DNA of 64,000 bases from Bacillus_BA songklensis (GCF_042649685.1 NZ_JBHRZT010000043.1:1-64000); one strand, 5' to 3'. Counted from the first letter of the stretch, positions 1 to 9,784 are shown. Notes: generated from the letters alone by a model not told the origin. Made by a program: numbers and translations.

Positions 1-20
1 GGATCAAACTCTCCGAAGAA
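1..20 (-). rRNA. rrs: 16S rRNA, extreme 5' end (partial)
   Basis: Read on the minus strand the window edge gives CGGAGAGTTTGATCC, the conserved first bases of bacterial 16S rRNA (the 8F primer region). Only about 20 bases of the mature RNA are inside the window; the rest lies to the left. The exact mature 5' end is inferred from the Bacillus 16S start. Transcription runs leftward out of the window. Confidence 0.9.
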
Positions 21-128
21 ATGTTTGAACTAGCACATGGATGTGCTGACATCGACGTTGTCACAGGACGTGACGTTCTTAGTCGATGTTCCTTACTCTA
101 CTAATAAAAAGAATTAACGTTGACGTTT

Positions 129-150
129 GTTTTGTTCAGTTTTCAAAGTT
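129..150 (-). promoter_or_regulatory. rrn leader boxA-like antitermination site
   Basis: On the minus strand the leader reads CTTTGAAAACTGAACAAAAC, the block found in many Bacillus rRNA leaders around boxA (NusB/S10 antitermination). It sits between the proximal promoter and 16S. The function is known for the family; here it is inferred from the match. Confidence 0.65.
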
Positions 151-179
151 CACATCTACATACCAAAAACAACTATATT

Positions 180-208
180 AGAATAACATTTTTAATTGTT
201 TTAGTCAA
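180..208 (-). promoter_or_regulatory. rrn promoter P2 (sigma-A)
   Basis: Minus strand TTGACT, a 17-base spacer and TATTCT, followed by an AT-rich leader of roughly 150 bases to 16S. The hexamers and spacing are close to ideal for sigma-A. It is the proximal of two tandem promoters, the usual Bacillus rrn arrangement. Confidence 0.8.
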
Positions 209-243
209 TACTTTTTTCACTTCGCACCAAAGCGACGTTTTTA

Positions 244-272
244 ATAATAATATGCTTTTATGACAAAGTCAA
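244..272 (-). promoter_or_regulatory. rrn promoter P1 (sigma-A)
   Basis: Minus strand TTGACT, a 17-base spacer and TATTAT, about 64 bases upstream of the proximal promoter. Both promoters share the same -35 hexamer. No gene lies in 300-470, where I see only AT-rich DNA. Confidence 0.75.
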
Positions 273-473
273 TACATATTATAAAAAATCCCCTTATACA
301 TTTTGTATATAGGATATGGTCAATTGTCCAATGAACTCTATATATCGTCTACTTTTCAACCTTGTTTCTTTACATAGACTAGCTGAGTTTTGATAATAAT
401 GGTTTTCGTATTGACAACCTCATTGAATTCTGTTGAACCATTAAATTGGATCTAGATAAAAAGCGACTCGTAA

Positions 474-535
474 ACAAAATGGACCTTTCGCTAAATAACC
501 GGCTTTAAACCATTTAACGCAAAGGTCCATTTTGT
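474..535. repeat. Hairpin with 13-base arms downstream of hemY
   Basis: The arms AAAATGGACCTTT and AAAGGTCCATTTT enclose about 30 bases. It directly follows a second, perfect palindrome (534-577). On the minus strand it is followed about 16 bases later by a short T-run, so it may help terminate hemY transcription. Confidence 0.6.
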
Positions 536-577
536 AAAGTGATTTAAAGCACCAAAGGGTGCTTTAAATCACTTTAC
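534..577. repeat. Perfect 20-bp inverted repeat overlapping the hemY stop
   Basis: The arms at 534-553 and 558-577 are exact reverse complements with a 4-base loop. The right arm includes the hemY stop codon (574-576). Without a T-run immediately after the stem it is not a classical terminator; it could protect the mRNA 3' end or act with the next hairpin. Confidence 0.75.
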
Positions 578-1986
578 ATTCGACAATATTGAATCACTTT
601 TTTCACTGCCGCTTCTGCCTGGTCAATACAATCCGGCAGCCCTAAACCTTCATATGAGCTTCCGGATAGAAACAATCCTGGCAGCTCTGATTTAAGATGC
701 TTGTTGATGCTCTCAAGTCTTTCTTTATGGCCGACTGTGTACTGAGGCATAGCGTGCTTCCATCTGGAAACGATAGAAAACTCGGGCTTCATGGCAATAT
801 CCATAATTCGATCCAAGTCATCCATTACCACCTTTACAATCTCATCATCGGATTGATCCACAATAGCTTCATCGCCAGCCTTCCCAACATAACCGCGCAG
901 CAGCACTTTTCCATCAGGTGTTGTATGCGGCCACTTTTTATGCGTCCATGTACAGGCCGTAATGGTGTAATCGCTGTTACGGGATACAACAAAGCCTGTT
1001 CCATCAATATCGTTTTTAATTGCTTCTTTAGGAAAAGCAAGTGCTACCGTTGCTACAGATGTGGACGGCATATTTTTCAATGAATCGAGAGCTGCATAAT
1101 GGGACAGCATCGACTGTGCAGCCAAGTGCGGAGACGTCACAATGACACTATCCACTTCCATCGTCTTACCGTTACTCATGGTTAGCCAATACTTGTTGCC
1201 TCCGCGTGTAACTTTTTCCACTCGTATTCCTTTCATGACAGCGGTGCTGTCCAACTTTTCTTCAACGGCCTCCACCAATGATTGCAAGCCGCTTTTTAAT
1301 GTTAAAAAGGCCCCTTTTTTCTGCCGTTCAGACTTTGCTTTCGGCTGAAGAGCTTTCATTTTTTTCATTCCGACAATGACGCTGCCGTGCTTTTGTTCTG
1401 CATGATAGAATTGCGGGAATGTCGACATTAAGCTAAGCTGATCGATGTCACCTGCATAAATGCCGGATAAAAGCGGCTCAATTAAGTTTTCAACCACTTC
1501 GTCTCCTAGACGGCGGCGGAAAAATTGGCCAAGTGACTGATCTCCTTTTACATTTGTGCGGGGCATCACAAAGTCAGCAGCGGCACGCACTTTTCCAAGC
1601 GGTGAAAATAGACCGGTTGTAACAAACGGGGAGATTTCTGTTGGGACACCCATAACGGCCCCTTCAGGTATACGATGAAGTTTATCTTTCACTAATACAT
1701 ACGATTTACCTGTTGAGTTGTTGACAAGTTCCTCTTGAAGCCCTACTTCTTTTACTAATCTTGACGCACTTAACTTTCTTTCCAGAAAAGAGTCAGGCCC
1801 CCGCTCAATAACAAATCCATCGCGGCGAACGGTTTGGATTTTCCCCCCCAGCCGGTGACTCGCTTCGATTAATGTATATTCAAGAGGCAGCCCCTTTTCC
1901 TTGATCTCTTTTTGCAAATAATAAGCAACTGCAATACCAGTGATTCCTCCACCGATAATAACAACCTTTTTATTTTCCTGCTTCAC
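574..1986 (-). CDS. hemY: Coproporphyrinogen/protoporphyrinogen III oxidase HemY (CgoX)
   Basis: FAD-dependent oxidase of haem biosynthesis, 470 residues, the normal family length. The N-terminal dinucleotide-binding motif VVIIGGGITGIAVAYYL is at residues 8-24, followed by the conserved ERGPDSF segment; the C-terminus has the GLGLPDCIDQAEAA FAD-contact segment. In Firmicutes this enzyme oxidises coproporphyrinogen III to coproporphyrin III before iron insertion. It is last in the leftward hemE-hemH-hemY block, with a 153-base gap to hemH that contains a dispersed hairpin repeat. Function is by strong family similarity. Confidence 0.95.
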   Translation of the reverse strand: MKQENKKVVIIGGGITGIAVAYYLQKEIKEKGLPLEYTLIEASHRLGGKIQTVRRDGFVIERGPDSFLERKLSASRLVKEVGLQEELVNNSTGKSYVLVKDKLHRIPEGAVMGVPTEISPFVTTGLFSPLGKVRAAADFVMPRTNVKGDQSLGQFFRRRLGDEVVENLIEPLLSGIYAGDIDQLSLMSTFPQFYHAEQKHGSVIVGMKKMKALQPKAKSERQKKGAFLTLKSGLQSLVEAVEEKLDSTAVMKGIRVEKVTRGGNKYWLTMSNGKTMEVDSVIVTSPHLAAQSMLSHYAALDSLKNMPSTSVATVALAFPKEAIKNDIDGTGFVVSRNSDYTITACTWTHKKWPHTTPDGKVLLRGYVGKAGDEAIVDQSDDEIVKVVMDDLDRIMDIAMKPEFSIVSRWKHAMPQYTVGHKERLESINKHLKSELPGLFLSGSSYEGLGLPDCIDQAEAAVKKVIQYCRM

Positions 1987-2026
1987 GTTACATCGCCTTC
2001 TCTTATTAGATTAAAGAAAGAAGAAA

Positions 2027-2081
2027 AAATGAACCGTCATGAGAAACTCAGTAAAATCAAGGGTTAATTGACGGCCCATTT
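2027..2081. repeat. Dispersed hairpin repeat, copy A
   Basis: The ends AAATGAACCGTCA and TGACGGCCCATTT are imperfect inverted repeats around a loop containing AAAATCAAGGGTT. A closely similar 56-base unit, with the same loop core and the same trailing TTAAAAACA, lies at 60920-60975. It resembles a small non-coding MITE- or REP-like element in the hemH-hemY gap. Confidence 0.65.
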
Positions 2082-2139
2082 CAGTTAAAAACAAGATTAC
2101 CTTCCTTTTCGGGACTTATGGATCAGCCTGTTCACCTTC

Positions 2140-3075
2140 TTATTGATTTTCCAATGTTTTTAGTACGACCGTTGCCATTGCATCAATAAACTCGGGATGG
2201 GCATTTGGCATTTCCGGACGATAGTAGTTAGCGCCAATCTCATCTGTTACAACTTTGCATTCGTAATCGTTATCATAAAGCACTTCCAAATGATCTGCTA
2301 CGAAGCCCGCAGGAACGTATACAAATGATTGATATCCGTGATTCTCATACAGCTCTCTCGTTAAATCCTGTACATCCGGTCCAATCCAAGGCTCCGGTGT
2401 ATTACCGGCACTTTGCCACCCGATCACATAGTTTTTCACATCGGCTGCTTCTGCAATTAGGTCCGCTGTCTCTTGAAGCTGCCGAGGATATGGGTCACCC
2501 GCTGCAATAATCTTTTCAGGCAGACTATGTGCTGAAACAATTAATATTGCTTTCTCGCGTTCTTGCTCGGACATGGAGAGGAATGTGTCTTTGACACGTT
2601 TTGCCCAATACTCCACGAATTTCGGTTCATCATACCAGCTTTCAACGGAGTAAATCACTGGACCTCCAAGCTTTTCTGCTGTTTCTTTTGCACGCCCATT
2701 ATATGACTTCACGCTGAGGGTCGAAAAGTGCGGTGCCAACACAATGCTAACAGCTTCTTGAATACCGTCTTTATGCATTTGCTCCACGGCATCTTCCACA
2801 AACGGTTCAATATGCTTTAAACCCAGGTATGCCTTAAATTCAATATCATCCTGCACTTCGTTTAAGCGCTGTTCCAGACTTTCTGCTTGCTCCTGTGTAA
2901 TTTTTGCAAGAGGTGAAATTCCTCCGATTGCTTCATAACGACTTCTTAGATCCTCTAACATTTCAGGAGACGGTCGGCGTCCGCGGCGAATATGTGTATA
3001 GTAACGCTCCAAATCCTCTTCTTTGTATGGAGTACCGTATGCCATCACAAGCAAACCCATTCTTTTTTTTATCAT
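2140..3075 (-). CDS. hemH: Coproporphyrin ferrochelatase HemH (CpfC)
   Basis: Inserts ferrous iron into coproporphyrin III in the cytoplasm, 311 residues, typical for Bacillus. The N-terminus has the GLLVMAYGTP motif, and the active-site region SAHSLPEKI carries the catalytic histidine. It lies between hemE (137 bases upstream) and hemY in one leftward block, so it is probably co-transcribed. The ATG at 3075 is preceded by GGGGTG a few bases upstream. No anomalies seen. Confidence 0.96.
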   Translation of the reverse strand: MIKKRMGLLVMAYGTPYKEEDLERYYTHIRRGRRPSPEMLEDLRSRYEAIGGISPLAKITQEQAESLEQRLNEVQDDIEFKAYLGLKHIEPFVEDAVEQMHKDGIQEAVSIVLAPHFSTLSVKSYNGRAKETAEKLGGPVIYSVESWYDEPKFVEYWAKRVKDTFLSMSEQEREKAILIVSAHSLPEKIIAAGDPYPRQLQETADLIAEAADVKNYVIGWQSAGNTPEPWIGPDVQDLTRELYENHGYQSFVYVPAGFVADHLEVLYDNDYECKVVTDEIGANYYRPEMPNAHPEFIDAMATVVLKTLENQ

Positions 3076-3211
3076 CTTTCTACACCCCGTTTATCTTGTT
3101 CATGTCTTGCCCTCATTTTGCCATGAACTGAAAATTAAATTCAAAGATAAAAGCTCTCACAAACCGTGACAATTTCTTGTCGCCAATTCATCCAGTTATT
3201 GGAGAGAGGTT

Positions 3212-4258
3212 TTATTTTTTTTGAGATGCGGAATATTCGTGAACAAATGCCGTCAATCGTTTTAATGTCTCTGGATTTACTTGCGGGAATACGCCATGGC
3301 CAAGATTGAATACATAACCTGGATGTGCCATTCCCTGATCTAGAATCGCTTTTGCACGTTCTTCAATGACTTCCCATGGAGCAAGAAGAACGGCTGGATC
3401 AAGATTACCTTGGACAGCTTTCGTAATGCCCATTTCTCTCGCTTCTTGTATTGGCAGACGCCAATCAAGCCCTACGACATCAAGCGGAAGGTCATGCCAC
3501 TCTTTTGCGAGATGACTTGCGCCTACTCCAAACATAATAAGCGGGACATTCTTTTCTCTTAATTCAGAGAATATGCGCTCCATCACCGGCTTAATAAAAT
3601 AGCGATAATCCGTTACATTTAATGCTCCAACCCAGGAGTCGAAAATCTGAATGGCTTTTGCTCCTGCGTCGATTTGTGCCTTTACATATGTAATGGTCAT
3701 GTCTGCCAGTTTGTCCATTAATGCAAACCACGCTTTTGGCTCAGCATACATGAATGCCTTTGTTTTGTTATAGTTTTTGGAAGGGCCGCCTTCAATCATA
3801 TAGCTTGCCAGTGTAAACGGTGCACCGGCAAAACCGATAAGCGGAACATTTAACTGTTCTCTTGTCAGCAGTTTAATTGTGTCCAATACATACGGTACAT
3901 CTTCTTCAGGCGAAATTTCACCCAGCTTTTCGACATCCGCCAATGAACGAATTGGGTTGGCAATAACCGGTCCGATTCCTGTTTTAATATCTACATCTAC
4001 CCCAATCGCCGGAAGCGGAGACATAATATCTTTATAAAGAATGGCTGCGTCTACATCATACTGCTCAACAGGAAGACGTGTCACATAAGCACACAACTCC
4101 GGTTGATGAGTAATTTCAAATAATGAATACTTTTCTTTTAATTCGCGATATTCCGGCTGCGAACGGCCTGCCTGACGCATATACCACACAGGAACATAAT
4201 CTGTTTTTTCACCTCGACAGGCTTTTAAAAACGTATCGTTTATTCTTCGATGATCCAT
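3212..4258 (-). CDS. hemE: Uroporphyrinogen decarboxylase HemE
   Basis: Decarboxylates uroporphyrinogen III to coproporphyrinogen III. The signature YMRQAGRSQPEYRE is near residue 27, with VPLIGFAGAPFTLASYMIEGG further on. I choose the ATG at 4258 (product 348 residues, starting MDHRRINDTFLKA) because AAAGGTGAGG sits just upstream; the longer reading from 4297 adds 13 unconserved residues. First gene of the leftward hemEHY block, followed by hemH after 136 bases. Confidence 0.96.
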   Translation of the reverse strand: MDHRRINDTFLKACRGEKTDYVPVWYMRQAGRSQPEYRELKEKYSLFEITHQPELCAYVTRLPVEQYDVDAAILYKDIMSPLPAIGVDVDIKTGIGPVIANPIRSLADVEKLGEISPEEDVPYVLDTIKLLTREQLNVPLIGFAGAPFTLASYMIEGGPSKNYNKTKAFMYAEPKAWFALMDKLADMTITYVKAQIDAGAKAIQIFDSWVGALNVTDYRYFIKPVMERIFSELREKNVPLIMFGVGASHLAKEWHDLPLDVVGLDWRLPIQEAREMGITKAVQGNLDPAVLLAPWEVIEERAKAILDQGMAHPGYVFNLGHGVFPQVNPETLKRLTAFVHEYSASQKK

Positions 4259-4405
4259 GACCCTCACCTTTCCCCCATTTGTATCATCTATACGCAATTA
4301 TAGTATGCTTTCATTTTTCGAATTAGGCTCCAATTGAAACTATACCGATTATTTCTCCTGTTGTATAGGTTCCGGCGGAAAATGTCAAAAAATCGCCATC
4401 AGCAC

Positions 4406-6553
4406 TCAATGTGCCGTTTCCTCGCTGAGAAAGGCCGGGACCACTTCATTGGATTTATCGCCTTGTTGTTTTGTAAGCTGATTATATGGGACAATGTAAA
4501 ATGACGGAATGTTTAGGACATTGATTCGCTCTACATCATACCGCCCTTCTCCTTTCGCTTTCCCGATTAGGCGCGCCCTTCCATCTTTGAGCTCGTACAC
4601 ATGATACACCACCCGTTTATCTTCTGAAGGTGTCCATGTTAAACGAACCGTAAATAATCCGAGTGGTTTAAAAATAATATCGCTTTTTAAATCATCGATG
4701 GCCTGAAGATAAATGGGCTCAGGCAAATCTTTGACATTTGATGGCGGATTAAAAGCTGAAGCATGGTTTAAGGAAGACTTCGTTAAAATGTCTTTAAACA
4801 ACTTCGTTGGATAGGAACTTCCCTTTGTTAAATAGTGTTGTTTATCAGTTTTATCATATCCCATCCAAACGGCCCCCACTACATTGTCCGTATAACCGAC
4901 AAACCATGTATCTTTTGACGCCCCTTTTACGCTTGTATAAGAAGTTGTACCCGTTTTGCCGGCAAGAGCTCCTTGAAAGTTACCGCTCTTCGCTGTCCCA
5001 TCTTTCACGACCGCTTCAAGCATTCTTGTCATATACCACGCTGTCTGCTTTGAAAATACTTTCTCTTCTTTTGGCTCTGCTTCTACAACCACTTTCCCCT
5101 GGCGGTCTTCCATTTTTTCAATAAAAAACGGGTCAATCGTTTTCCCGCCCGCTGAAAAAGCGCGATATGCAGACACAAGTGATATCGGGGATACTCCTTC
5201 TCTTAATCCTCCTAATGCCAGGGCTAAACCGTTATCCTGGATATGCAGACCTAACCGATTCAAATATTGTTTACTTACATCAATCCCCAGCTCATTCAAG
5301 GCCCACACGGCTGGAGCATTTTTCGACCGCTTCAGCGCATCATACAACGTGATTTTTCCGCTATATCGATCATCTACATTTCGAGGCGCGTATTCTCCGT
5401 ACTTAAGCGGCTGGTCCTCTAATAAAGAATACGGTTTAAACTTTTTTTCTTGCAATGCGGGTCCGTAAACGGCAAGAGGCTTTATGGTTGATCCAGGCTG
5501 ACGCTTAATATTGACGCGATTCAATCCTTTTTGTACATAATCTCTTCCGCCAATGACCGACAGAACACCGCCCGTTTCATGGTTCATTAAGATAAAAGCT
5601 CCTTGAACGGTTTTGTCCGTGCCCGGAAAATAAGAACCGGCTTTAAACAATTCATAGGCCGTTTTTTGGACATCCCGGTTCATTGGAACCGTAATTTTAT
5701 AGCCCCCTCTTAATAACTCTTCATTTGAAATAGCGAACTTCTTTTCTGCCTCCTCCATCACCATATCAAGGTAAGTCAAAAAGGCTGGTTCTTTTACTTG
5801 CTGCCGTACATTCAATGCCAATGTCCGCCCTTGCAATCTGACCGCCTGTTCTGTCGTTAAATAACCGGCTTTGTTCATTAAATCCAATACAACATTCCGC
5901 CGTTCCAAGCTTTTTTGAGGATGCAAAATCGGCGAGTACGCCCCCGGAGCTTTTGGCAGGGATGCCAACAAGGCACCTTGTTCCACTGTCAGTTCAGATA
6001 CACCTTTATTGAAATACAGCTTGGATGCTGCTTGAATGCCATATGCTCCGTGCCCAAAATAAATTTGATTCAAATACATTTCCAATATTTTCTGCTTGCT
6101 GTAGCGTTTCTCCAGATTTAATGCGATGATGACTTCCTTCGTTTTCCGCAGCCATGTTTTATCATTCGACAAAAAAACGTTTTTGGCTAATTGTTGCGTA
6201 ATGGTGCTTCCACCTTCCACTTTACCTCCTGCTAATAGATCTTTATATAATGCACGTCCAACCGCTTTTGCATCAATCCCGTGATGTTCATAAAAACGGA
6301 CATCTTCTACAGCGATAAACGCTTGCTGAACATGTTTGGGAATTTGTTTGATAGGTACAATATCGCGGTTCTCCACATATAACCTTGTAATCTCTTTATT
6401 ATTTTCATCTACTAACTTCGTGGCTGAATTCATGACAAATTTTTTCTCATCAATGACATATCTCCCCAAAAACAAAATCATGATATATCCAATCAACGCA
6501 AATAAAATGATGGCGATAATAGATAAACCTGCAACCATCCCTTTTTTGCTCAT
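4406..6553 (-). CDS. pbpF: Class A penicillin-binding protein (PbpF-like)
   Basis: Bifunctional peptidoglycan synthase. One N-terminal membrane helix (about residues 5-28) is followed by a GT51 glycosyltransferase domain (EDVRFYEHHGID and the STITQQLAKN block) and a transpeptidase domain with the SxxK motif in RQPGSTIKP, an SKN motif and KTGTT. The start at 6553 (MSKKGMVAG, 715 residues) follows AGAGGTGATTAAG; the upstream ATG adds seven residues. Its place between hmoB and hemE matches B. subtilis pbpF, which supports the name. Acts at the outer face of the membrane. Confidence 0.9.
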   Translation of the reverse strand: MSKKGMVAGLSIIAIILFALIGYIMILFLGRYVIDEKKFVMNSATKLVDENNKEITRLYVENRDIVPIKQIPKHVQQAFIAVEDVRFYEHHGIDAKAVGRALYKDLLAGGKVEGGSTITQQLAKNVFLSNDKTWLRKTKEVIIALNLEKRYSKQKILEMYLNQIYFGHGAYGIQAASKLYFNKGVSELTVEQGALLASLPKAPGAYSPILHPQKSLERRNVVLDLMNKAGYLTTEQAVRLQGRTLALNVRQQVKEPAFLTYLDMVMEEAEKKFAISNEELLRGGYKITVPMNRDVQKTAYELFKAGSYFPGTDKTVQGAFILMNHETGGVLSVIGGRDYVQKGLNRVNIKRQPGSTIKPLAVYGPALQEKKFKPYSLLEDQPLKYGEYAPRNVDDRYSGKITLYDALKRSKNAPAVWALNELGIDVSKQYLNRLGLHIQDNGLALALGGLREGVSPISLVSAYRAFSAGGKTIDPFFIEKMEDRQGKVVVEAEPKEEKVFSKQTAWYMTRMLEAVVKDGTAKSGNFQGALAGKTGTTSYTSVKGASKDTWFVGYTDNVVGAVWMGYDKTDKQHYLTKGSSYPTKLFKDILTKSSLNHASAFNPPSNVKDLPEPIYLQAIDDLKSDIIFKPLGLFTVRLTWTPSEDKRVVYHVYELKDGRARLIGKAKGEGRYDVERINVLNIPSFYIVPYNQLTKQQGDKSNEVVPAFLSEETAH

Positions 6554-6855
6554 CTTAATCACCTCTCGTTTCATCAGGATGATAGAAGGGTAAAACTAAA
6601 TATACTACAGTCCACCCAAGACCTTGAGTACTCGGTTGATTTTCATCCATTAAATTACTGATGCTTTCACGTCTTTTAATAAGTAAAAAAGGAGAACATA
6701 TATATATCAATCTCTGTTCATTTTTTAGCATCAGTTTTCACCCGTTATGCTATCTATAGCTTTTCTGCTTCCATATCTTATAATTTAGTATGAAGATAAA
6801 TGGGAGAATGTATACAAAAAGAAGACGTTTATACGTGGAAAAGAGAGGGATTATC

Positions 6856-7365
6856 ATGAACGTTTTTGTCACATTTGGAACGGCTGACTATTTACAAAAA
6901 GTAAAAGAACAGTATCCTGCAGAGAAAATGGTCTTAATGCAAAGTCCGAATAATGCGTTGCTCCTTCATGAAACGGAAGGAAAGACAGTATTTAACCAAG
7001 GAAAATATTATGAAGCAATCAATGCTGTCGGAGATATCCAACACGGCGGATTTGCTGTATTGAATAACATCCCGGTTCGAGATGAAGGCAGGCCTATCTT
7101 TGAATACCAATTCAATCAGCGAGCCGGCTTAATCGAAAAAGAGCCTGGATTTGCGGCCATTCGCGTACTGCGTCCCATGGATAGTGATACATATGTGATT
7201 TTAACAATGTGGGACAAAGAAAATTCCTTTAAAAATTGGCAGCAATCAAAAGCCTATGAAAAGGCGCATCAAAAAAGAGAAACTTCTGAAGGAATCGACC
7301 AGCAAAAGTCCATCTTCTCCGGCCCTTCCTACGTCACTACCTATCGCGTCATTTCCGAAGAGTAA
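6856..7365 (+). CDS. hmoB: Haem-degrading monooxygenase HmoB-like
   Basis: A 169-residue protein with a C-terminal ABM fold (about residues 65-160, including NNIPVRDEGRPIFEYQF, VLRPMDSDTYVILTMWD and SFKNWQQSKAY). HmoB (YhgC) cleaves haem to release iron. The ATG at 6856 is preceded by AAAGAGAGGG; a longer frame from 6790 lacks a good ribosome site. It is divergent from pbpF and next to the haem genes, as in B. subtilis. Confidence 0.88.
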   Translation: MNVFVTFGTADYLQKVKEQYPAEKMVLMQSPNNALLLHETEGKTVFNQGKYYEAINAVGDIQHGGFAVLNNIPVRDEGRPIFEYQFNQRAGLIEKEPGFAAIRVLRPMDSDTYVILTMWDKENSFKNWQQSKAYEKAHQKRETSEGIDQQKSIFSGPSYVTTYRVISEE

Positions 7366-7475
7366 AGCAAGAATCTTGTTCGAATGGGTTGACAAAGGTT
7401 CTCATATAAGCCTCCGCACACTTGTGCTGTCTTGTCATATTGTATAGTACAGTGACCTATTAGGAGGGATTTTTT

Positions 7476-8759
7476 ATGGGAATCGAGCTGACGGCCCTTC
7501 ATTGGATATACGTTAGTTTCATCGTTCTCATTATCGGCTTTATGGTCATGAGAAGAGATACAAGTCTCGTCTGTATAGTGGGCATTTTTTTATTAGCCAT
7601 TACTGCCAGCGCTTCCTTGAGCAGTGCAATAAGCGATATTTTCAACAGTTTTATTTATGCTCTAACCGAACTTCTTCCTACCATTCTCGTTATCTCCATC
7701 ATCGTCGCCATGAGTAAAGCGCTGACCGCAACAGGTGTGAACGATGTCATGATTTCCCCTTTTGCCCGCTTCATCAAAACTCCCGCATTAGCATATTGGA
7801 TTACCGGTTTATTGATGATGGGCATTTCCTGGTTTTTCTGGCCTTCTCCTGCCGTAGCCTTATTAGGAGCCGTTCTTCTCCCTGTTGCTCTTCGTGTTGG
7901 CCTTCCTGCGTTGGGGGTAGCGATGGCAATGAACTTATTCGGACACGGGATTGCTTTATCGGGTGACTTTGTGATCCAGGCGGCCCCAAAGCTGACGGCG
8001 GATGCAGCAGGGTTACCCGTCAATGAAGTCGTGTCTGCAAGTATTCCGCTCGTCTTTATAATGGGAACAGTCACAACGATTGTCGCTTTCATCATGTTAA
8101 GAAGTGACATGAAAAAAGGAAAACTTTCAGCTGACTCTATTGAAGCAGTTTCTTCTTCTTATAAAGACGCTAAGCTTTCCCTTTCTCTTTCAGCACAACG
8201 CTTTATCGCCCTTGTCATTCCTCTTTTATTTACGCTCGATGTGCTGGCCATGTTCATGCTCAACTTACAAGGGGGAGATGCAACTGCATTAATCGGCGGT
8301 ACATCTGTCTTTATTCTGATCCTTATTTCACTGATCGCGTATAAGGGAAAAGGATTAGAAAAAACGACTAGTTATTTAATTGAGGGATTTCAATTTGGCT
8401 TTAAAGTATTCGGACCGGTCATTCCAATCGCAGCGTTTTTCTATTTAGGAGATGCCGGATTTCAAGCCATCATCGGTGATTTCCTTCCAAAAGGGTCTCA
8501 TGGAATTGTGAATGATTTAGGAATAGCACTCGCTTCCGTTGTTCCACCAAATGCACAAATCGGAGCCGTTACATTAACAGGAATCGGGGCCATCACAGGA
8601 CTTGACGGATCAGGATTTTCAGGTATTTCACTTGCCGGATCTATTGCCCAACTATTCTCTACCGCTATTGGTGCCGGGGCTGCAACACTGACAGCACTCG
8701 GACAAATCGCAGCCATTTGGGTCGGAGGCGGTACTCCAACGCACACACTATACATATAG
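7476..8759 (+). pseudogene. Multi-pass transporter (YhfA-like), 5' part of a gene split by the prophage
   Basis: Residues 1-420 of a very hydrophobic ion-transporter-type protein with about ten membrane segments; the frame then runs seven codons into phage DNA (PTHTLYI) and stops. The missing C-terminus is at 47200-47337. Joining at GGTAC gives VGGGTLVPWALIPAAAICG and a protein of about 463 residues with a normal end, so the gene is interrupted, not decayed. The SD TAGGAGGGA precedes the ATG at 7476. Family and substrate are uncertain (citrate/ion transporter-like superfamily); the YhfA likeness is from memory of the neighbourhood. Confidence 0.85.
8730..8734. other. att: attL core (GGTAC)
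   Basis: The exact 5-base identity with 47200-47204, in the wider context GGAGGCGGTAC here and GGTGGAGGTAC at the right. Host coding sequence reads in frame up to this point and resumes in frame at the right copy, which fixes the junction. Short cores are usual for large serine recombinases. Confidence 0.85.
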
Positions 8760-8896
8760 TCTCTCTGCTCATTAAAAACAAAAGAGCACAGCTGTTTAAG
8801 TCGTGTTGGTAGCACTTCTTAAACCGTCCGCCTACTCTCACTAGGCAAACACTTGCTGTACCCTTAGGTGTAGTTTATTACATCACGGGTTTCTTA

Positions 8897-8931
8897 GCAA
8901 CGGTTTGCTTACATAGGGCCGTTGCTTTTTT
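8897..8931 (+). terminator. Hairpin plus T-run ahead of the HTH gene
   Basis: The stem GCAACGG/CCGTTGC is followed by six T residues, ending 22 bases before the ATG at 8954. It lies in the leader of the next gene, so it could be an attenuator, or it could stop transcription coming from the truncated transporter. Confidence 0.7.
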
Positions 8932-8953
8932 GTTTCCAAAAGGAGACAGAGTG

Positions 8954-9784
8954 ATGAAGAAGCGTATTGATGTTATTGCAAATGAAGAATCTTTCAACAA
9001 TCTTTCCTCTTTCACAGATGTAGAGGATCTGAACAAGACAATTCGCAAATATAAAGAATTAATAAAAGCAGCTGTTAAGCGTTCTGATGTACAAGCTAGA
9101 CTTATTGCCCTATTAGAACTTTTGAAGCGTCACAGCTGCAAGCAAATCGGCGTGAGTTATATGTGTAAAAATACGATTGCAGATAAAATGGAGCTTTCTT
9201 ATAAAACCATTCAGCGTCTTATAAAGAAATTAGAGGATTTCGGCATGATCCGGCAGATTGCCATGAAGCGTAAAAAAGATATGTTGCAGACAGCAAATGC
9301 TATTGTCATTCAGCCCGTGGAAGATAATATGTCCGACAAGACTTCTCCTAAAAAGTTCAAGAAGTGTCCGACCATTAAGACAACTACTTATTCTTTAAAA
9401 CAAAAGATTAATAATAAACGTAAAGCCGTGTCTTTATCATCACATGTGGATAATTCTGTTGATAACAAAGAACCCAACTTTGTAGCTCATTGGGTTCCAG
9501 AACGTTTTATTGGTTTAGTTAGCTGTTTTTACAAAAAGGCTGAAACTATCCAAGAGTTTTGGAGAGTAGTTAAGCAATGCAATAAAGTCGTAAACCATGT
9601 GGATGGAGAAAGAGCCTTTTCCGAAGAACAAGAACTGCACATTGCTATCACAGCGTTCAAGGAGTTTGTGATGAAAGTTAAGTCTGGCAAAAAGATGAAC
9701 AAGGGTATCTTTGCTTATTTCAATGGGATTGTAAACAAATTAATGGACAAGTTTTACTTCGATTCGGACTTTATGTGCGATTAG
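8954..9784 (+). CDS. Phage HTH DNA-binding protein, function unknown
   Basis: A basic 276-residue protein. Residues about 65-105 form a winged-helix-like unit (NTIADKMELSYKTIQRLIKKLEDFGMI), the layout of a regulator or replication-type DNA-binding domain. A polar Lys-rich linker with VDNSVDNK follows, then a helical C-terminal half. The ATG at 8954 follows AGGAGA at 8941-8946; an upstream in-frame ATG at 8930 overlaps the T-run. It is the first phage gene after attL, on the plus strand against the late operon, so it is probably expressed independently. The target is unknown. Confidence 0.75.
   Translation: MKKRIDVIANEESFNNLSSFTDVEDLNKTIRKYKELIKAAVKRSDVQARLIALLELLKRHSCKQIGVSYMCKNTIADKMELSYKTIQRLIKKLEDFGMIRQIAMKRKKDMLQTANAIVIQPVEDNMSDKTSPKKFKKCPTIKTTTYSLKQKINNKRKAVSLSSHVDNSVDNKEPNFVAHWVPERFIGLVSCFYKKAETIQEFWRVVKQCNKVVNHVDGERAFSEEQELHIAITAFKEFVMKVKSGKKMNKGIFAYFNGIVNKLMDKFYFDSDFMCD

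Noticed and set aside
400..440. TTGACA at about 412 on the plus strand as a promoter
   Set aside because: No -10 box at a fitting distance and no gene on that strand downstream before hemY.
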